NCBI GenBank assembly: GCA_051453625.1
Contig: JBOZIK010000001.1
Span: forward strand, 254,534,333-254,598,332
From: Welwitschia mirabilis
Lineage: Eukaryota > Gnetophyta > Gnetopsida > Welwitschiales
Direction: 5' to 3'
DNA: 64,000 bases
The translations under genes were made by a program, and so were the position numbers. Below, in pieces: positions 58,900-64,000 of the stretch (position 1 is its first letter; the number at the start of each line of letters is the position of its first letter). Below the pieces are notes generated by a model that was not told the origin of the DNA, did no database searches, and saw only the letters and a program-made list of their open reading frames with translations.

Positions 58900-60050
58900 A
58901 AACTTAAACTTACCTTTTTGGCATTAGAATAGTTGATTTTATAGTGAAGCAATTTTGTTCTTATATAGTATATTTGTAGATATTTATAATCATCTTTTCA
59001 TTAAGAAATAACTACACATATTACTTACTTTATGTGTGCAAGATATAAGAAAAATGATTATTCTCACATTAGAGGATTTAATAAGGATGGTTTTATCAAT
59101 TATTATTTAACTTGATCAAAGGCGTGTTGATATTTTTCATTCCATTTAAAGTTTAACTTCTTTTTTCAATAAAAGAACAAAGTGAAGGCACTTATCTGTT
59201 AATGAGGATATAAACCTGTTGATTGATTGAAGACAACCTTGTAAAATTCTAATTTCAGATATTTTTATAAATGGTGGTATTTCCATAATTACTTTTATTA
59301 CCTTTTTTCAATCTTGATTCCTATTTTTGACATTATCAAACCTAGTAATTTTCATGATGGAACTCCAAAGATACATTTCTTTGGATTTAATCTAAGATCA
59401 AATTTTTTTATAATCTGAAATTATTTTCTTCAATGTCATGAATGATTCTTAGAGTGTAGAGACTTCACAACCATGTTATCAATGTAATCTCTAATAGTCT
59501 TATGCATGAAATTATGGAATATATATGTCATCATGCATTGATAATTTTCACTAGCATTCTCTAAGCCAAAGGACATAATTATGTAATATAACAACCCAAA
59601 GATGTTATGAATTCTGAGTTGGATTAAGATTTTATCCTTATAAAAAATTAATTGTATCTTAAATAAGTATTCATAAATGATAATAAATCATATCTGACGG
59701 TATTATCAACCAATATATCTATATTCAATAAAGGAAACTTATCTTTTAGGGTTGCTTTGTTCAAATTACAAAAATCTATACAAACCATTTTTCTTTGTGA
59801 TAATGACCATTTCTAAGACCCATTTAGAGTGAGTCATAATTTTCTTATCAATCTTAGGCATATCTTTATAATGCCAAGAAAACAAATGCTTATTCCCTCT
59901 AAGAATATTCTCTAATTATATTTTCATCTTAGGACTTATGTTATTACCTATTTTTAGAATTTTCACCTTATCATATGGGTCAACATTATAGTTATATGTT
60001 AAGACTTTTTGTTTTTTTAATAGTGATTTTTTTCTAAATGATATTTGACT
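58900..60050 (-). pseudogene. Tat-type reverse transcriptase
   Basis: The - strand reads KILKIGNNISPK (about 59,945), GNKHLFSWHYKDMPKIDKKI, MVIITKKNGLYRF (about 59,785-59,820), LNKATLKDKFPLLNIDILVD (about 59,700-59,755), PLA..NASENYQCMMTYIFHNFMHKT (about 59,500-59,580) and DYIDNMVVKSLHSKNHS (59,440-59,490). The YVDD site is YIDN at 59,475-59,486. About 60 residues between the first two groups seem deleted. RNase H, expected at 58.0-58.9 kb, is too eroded to outline. Confidence 0.85.
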
Positions 60051-60889
60051 TCATGTTCTAAATCTTGATATAATTTTTTATTTTTTTATAAAATGGATAA
60101 TATTTATGGATAATGATAATCTAATAAATTTGAATTGATAGTATGTACTATTCTTACTCCATCAAGGTTAAATTTGAGGTGTTAAAGAAAAATGGGTAGA
60201 ATATGTTTGTTAAGTTACACCTTTATTTGATGGTCTTCCATTTGAAAAAGATGGGTCAATGTATAGAAGATAATTAAAAGAATTGCATAAAAGATAATTA
60301 AAAGAATAAACAAATAAGTAAGTGAATATGTACATATGTGCATAAAGTATTATCACTAAGTCTTTATTACTATAAAAGGTATTAAGCATAAGCGAAGGTG
60401 AAATGTGCATCAAACATATATATACATTTTTTTTAACTACATAATGATTATAGTGAATGAGTGTGCAAATCTAGGAGCATTAAGTTTTATGTATCTCATA
60501 TATTTTATTTTCTACAAAATTTAATTCTCCTCTTCTTTTTTCTTTATTTTCTTCAGCCAGACATAGCTCATTAATGACATCTAATCCATAGTGAAAAATG
60601 ATAAAGGAAATGAATATTAAGGTGGTAGAGATTATAATATCATCAGTTATGAATACATTTAGGTACTCGCTCCCCTTCCTTCCCCCAACCCCCCACCCAA
60701 AAATCACTGTGTGCTATGAAACATAGAAAGAATTGAGTAGGATTTCTATCTATACTTTTAGTTTGATTCAACTTCATTTAGTTTAATTTCATTCAATTCA
60801 TCCTTTTTGTGAACCAAATTTCCTTTTTAGTATTGGTTTATTATAGTTTTTATTAATTATATTACCTCTTTTTTGGCCTTTCTAAATCT
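60051..60889. other. Unassigned DNA upstream of the Tat relic
   Basis: By position it could hold Tat protease and gag on the - strand. The - strand ORFs at 60,210-60,413 and 60,480-60,707 carry no motif I recognise. Confidence 0.4.
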
Positions 60890-61264
60890 TTGAGAGAAAT
60901 GATAGAGTTTTGTGTGACATTCTATAACAAAGCAAAGAACCTACTAGCTAGAGTAGGTGAAGTGCCATATTTAAAAAAGGGCATGATGGGCTTCATAATA
61001 GAAGAAAAAAGCAACATCAATCTTAAGCCAAATGAGTATAATTTGGATGTATGTAATGATAGTGAAAAGATAATAAAATAGATTTTAGAGCAAGAGGGTA
61101 AGCATGATAGCTTACTAAGAGAAATAGTTACCTTTAATCATATCTTAAATCTTATATGACATTTAATACATTAAGGTATGTCAAAGGGAAAAGAAGATAT
61201 AAAGAGTAAATATTTTTCTACCAAAGAAGAATCTATAAGTAAAACTAAAAGCAAAAGCGTAGAT
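60890..61264 (+). pseudogene. Unidentified pseudo-coding stretch
   Basis: Reads MREMIEFCVTFYNKAKNLLA, GEVPYLKKGMMGFIIEEKSN and NLKPNEYNLDVCNDSEKIIK, then after a stop EQEGKHDSLLREIVTFNHIL and, after two more stops, MSKGKEDIKSKYFSTKEESI before TAA. Composition looks like a real soluble protein, unlike neighbouring random ORFs. I do not recognise the family; a retroelement gag is the most likely source given the surroundings. Confidence 0.35.
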
Positions 61265-63400
61265 TGTGATGTTAATGAAGGCTAAAAGGCATTAAATTAG
61301 AAAAAACACTAGCTCATGGTGGATTTTAAATATCTTATAAAGGATGAAGAAATTTGCTCTATATTCAATTCTACATGTTTATTTGAAATATTAACTTTAT
61401 GTCATCTTGAAATAGTTTCTTACATGGTTTTTGAGATTATAAGAAATTTTGATTCACAAACCCTAAACTAAAAGTTTAGTTTTGAAAGAGGAATCATTTG
61501 AACCTCACTTATGCATTTGAGTACCCTCTTAGAACTTTAATATTTTGGTAAGAATATTCTAGAATTTTATTTCATGTTAACCAACCTTAATAAAAAGATT
61601 CTAGAAGAGTTCTGAAATTTTGAACCATTATGTAATCAATGCCTTTATCCTTTATTATAATGTGTTATATATATAGGGTTTCCTTACAATGAAATTCATT
61701 CAAGTATACCATTCTAAGATTTATCATATTAGTATGACATAATAAAAGAGAAGAAAAAGTTCAACTAGTGGTGATTATTAAAGAATTAGATGATTATGTT
61801 TATGAGGGTAATGGTTTCTACTCCCTTTATTCCTTTTCTATATGGTGGCATTTAATCATTTTAGGCTTAAGAAAGATTTTAAGATTATTAGTGAAACAAT
61901 GCTTTTTGTACATTATTGTTGTCTTGAAAATGTGGATTTCAAAAACTTATTCTCACATTGAAGAAATGCAGGTTAATGTATTAAAAATTTCACATTTCGA
62001 AAAAGGGGAAGATAAGGCAGAGATAATAGAGAAGGAAATTAGAACTAATTCCAATTTTTCTAAATGGAAAATGCTAGCTTTTTTCATAATCCTTTCAGAA
62101 GGAACATTTGATAAAAGTCCATATGATAAGAAAAATTTATAGAAATTGTCATATCCCTAAGGGTGAAGAACAAAAAAGTATGAATGCTTGCTTTTGTCTT
62201 TATTAATATCGATGTCATTATTAACACCATAATTAATGAAAAAAGTAAGATGGAGGCAATCTCTTCTTTGAACATGAAAATGAGTTAGAAAATGCGGTTT
62301 CTATAGGTCTGAAGAATCTATAAGTTTTTCTTCTTTTTTCATTTTTGCTTCTTCTTTTTCCTTTTACTTATTATTTTTGTTTTAATAAAAAAAATATGGA
62401 GAGAATCAGGCTAAGTTAATTCTTGACATAAACCATGTATTATTTAAAAAGGATTTGATAAAAGGTATGTATGATTCTATTTTTAAAATATTAACATTTT
62501 TTTAAAACTTATATTTTGCTAATGTTGATTTCTTATAGAGTAGACATAAATTTACACAGATTGTTTATCTTGAAGAAAATGAAAACCTAATATATTTACA
62601 TGACTGAATCAGGATCTGAAGTAAAATATTATTTATAAAGAAAATAATTATAAGATTTAATGATGAAAGAAAACATTAAAAAATTAAAAAAAATAATCAT
62701 CAAACCTATGAACTAGTTAATTTATTCGAGTCCATGGTATAGCTTGAGGTTGAGAATGAGAGGCTACAAAACCATCTGCTAAACATAAAAAATGTAATGC
62801 AATTGATCTTATATTTAAATATAAATTTTCCATATATATTTATTCGATCTCACTTGATATCATGATTTAGGTCGATAATAAGGATGATTAGATTAGTTGT
62901 TGTCAATTAATGCTAATTTGGATAAGAAGGTTAAGAATTCAAGGTAGCAACTTTATTTTTAAGAGAATTTAACATCGAAAAGTTTTTTCAAATGTTAATG
63001 ACTATACTTAAAGAAATAAACTATGAAATCAAAATTGAACTAAAAATCTAAAGATTCTAAAGAACTTGAAACTTTGAGAAATAATGTTTTCTTTATCAAA
63101 GAAAAATACTACATTAAGAGCAAGATTATTACAAGAATTAACCACTTCCTATACAAAATATGATGTAAAGGCTTCAAGTAATTCTTAAAAAATTTCTATT
63201 ATTAGTTTTTGTATGTCATCTTTTTATTATGGCTTTCTAAGTAATAATATGTTTGTCTTTTTTCAAGTTCATTCCACAAGTTGTTGATGTTATAATGTTA
63301 TAGGAAAATTCCATTTACAATGAGATTAAAAGTATATAGGTTAATAAGTAATTAAAACATTACTCCTTTTTTTTAATAAATAAACTTGAAAGATTACTGT
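61265..63400. other. AT-rich DNA with one readable ORF, not assigned
   Basis: An uninterrupted 124-codon + frame at 61,768-62,142 (MVIIKELDDYVYEGNGFYSL... then a hydrophobic middle) is the longest N-free ORF in the window, but it has no motif I recognise and its start and end have no supporting context. Further on (62.4-63.1 kb) scattered Lys/Glu-rich fragments occur. Probably decayed retroelement. Confidence 0.35.
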
Positions 63401-63403
63401 GTG

Positions 63404-64000
63404 TTTTTTTTTTTTTAGCGCGGAATTTTTATTTTTTTTATTTTTTGAAGAAAGTATATGTATTAAACTAGGAAATGTACATCAGGGGGCGGCATTGCCC
63501 AAGCGTTATAGAAGCATTGAAATGTTCATAACAGCAAGGACAACAAATTAAATCAAAAAGGGGGGCGAAATCGCCCCTCAAGAAATGACATAACAAGAAG
63601 TTGCCTAAAAGGATACAAACACTAATTAAAATAACCATACAAAAGGACTTAAGACTACAGAAGACTGAGAGCAAAACTACCCTTAGAAGATAGAACTTAT
63701 AAAAAACTCAAATTACCAGGGAAAAGACAAAAAAGAAAGAGGATACTAGCCCTCTACAGTCCTCTATAGAAAGGGAACATGCTATCATGATTGTGCTCAA
63801 GTAGAAAACTACCTAGGTCATCTGAGAGCACATCAAAATCTTGATTGATTTTCTTGAATTCTTCAGCACTAGCCAAGTTCTTATCTAGATGAAGGCAGAG
63901 AGATTTCTTATGATACGTCGACTTTATATCCTAGGGTAGGGCTCAGTGAGAGAGACCAGTAGTAACTAATGGGCATCTTTTCAAACCCTGCATCATTGCC
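63404..64000 (-). mobile_element. 3' end of a younger retroposon (LINE-like), minus strand
   Basis: On the - strand, coding-like sequence (DKNLASAEEFKKINQDFDVL, then SDDLGSFLLEHNHDSMFPFY, stop near 63,755) is followed by a roughly 340-bp 3' UTR and an A-rich end (poly-T on the + strand at 63,404-63,416, and more A/T runs to 63,447). GC content is higher than in the neighbourhood and the frame is clean, so the insertion is recent. A LINE is most likely; a retrocopy of a host mRNA cannot be excluded. The ORF at 63,468-63,674 is a reading of the UTR. Confidence 0.6.
63562..63577 (-). other. GC-rich hairpin in the retroposon 3' UTR
   Basis: GGGGCGAAATCGCCCC: a six-base-pair GC stem with a four-base loop, conspicuous in this AT-rich DNA. 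Some plant LINEs have a 3' stem-loop recognised by their own RT, but this one lies about 145 bases from the A-rich end. Confidence 0.5.

Larger units (their letters stand above)
57425..60050 (-). mobile_element. Tat-type Ty3/gypsy pol relic
   Basis: Reading leftward on the - strand: RT N-terminal block NKHLFSWHYKDMPKIDKKI (about 59,830-59,890), RT, RNase H region, integrase and its C-terminal domain (57,425-57,625). The DVFAWSYxDMPGI and LNKAxLKDxFPLxxID signatures are those of the Tat/Ogre group. LTRs and gag were not identified. Confidence 0.82.

Noticed and set aside
1-64000. Any novel defence system, CRISPR array, biosynthetic cluster, tRNA or rRNA gene
   Set aside because: None was seen; spaced repeats in the window are LTR motifs, a minisatellite or assembly duplications, and no intact gene cluster is present.

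Overview
This is a gene-poor, very AT-rich stretch of nuclear DNA from a plant, probably a large genome full of retrotransposons. Almost everything that can be recognised is a decayed retroelement of a plant lineage: Sirevirus-type Ty1/copia, another Ty1/copia, Athila-type and Tat-type Ty3/gypsy, and L1-type LINE. I found no intact host gene, no RNA gene and no CRISPR array. Most stop codons in the relics fall where CAG, CAA, CGA or TGG would be expected, and CpG is nearly absent, as expected from long decay of methylated cytosine. Published plant genomes with a similar bias include Welwitschia and Sapria; that resemblance is only a suggestion, and the species cannot be named from this window.

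The main structure is a nested set. An Athila-type Ty3/gypsy element on the + strand runs from about 9.7 kb (5' LTR, then a decayed tRNA primer-binding site at 10,744) to about 52.9 kb (3' LTR). It is split by at least three insertions: (1) a Sirevirus, S1, at 11,705-32,904, inserted in the Athila gag with target-site duplication AATAT; (2) a second Ty1/copia relic at about 33.2-38.5 kb; (3) an L1 LINE at about 40.4-47.55 kb, which separates Athila gag from protease and pol. S1 is itself split: its 5' LTR is interrupted by a Sirevirus complex, S2 (12,603-28,304, target-site duplication GAGAC), on the - strand. S2 carries gag, protease, integrase, RT, RNase H and an extra ORF. It also contains a third LTR (B) and a piece of yet another Sirevirus (LTR 24,096-25,484 plus gag).

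Outside this nest, 1-9.6 kb holds a pseudo-coding stretch at the very start, a degenerate minisatellite and a copia RT fragment (5.5-6.3 kb). From 53 to 64 kb there is a Tat-type gypsy pol on the - strand (57.4-60.05 kb), two unassigned pseudo-coding stretches (60.9-61.3 and 61.8-62.1 kb) and, at the right edge, the 3' end of a younger, less decayed retroposon on the - strand.

Thirteen N gaps interrupt the window. Several can be judged against a second copy of the same repeat: two look much too long (31,909-32,708; 26,761-27,442), two are flanked by direct duplications that look like assembly overlaps (15,825-15,924; 36,403-36,793), and one looks correctly sized (16,154-16,191).
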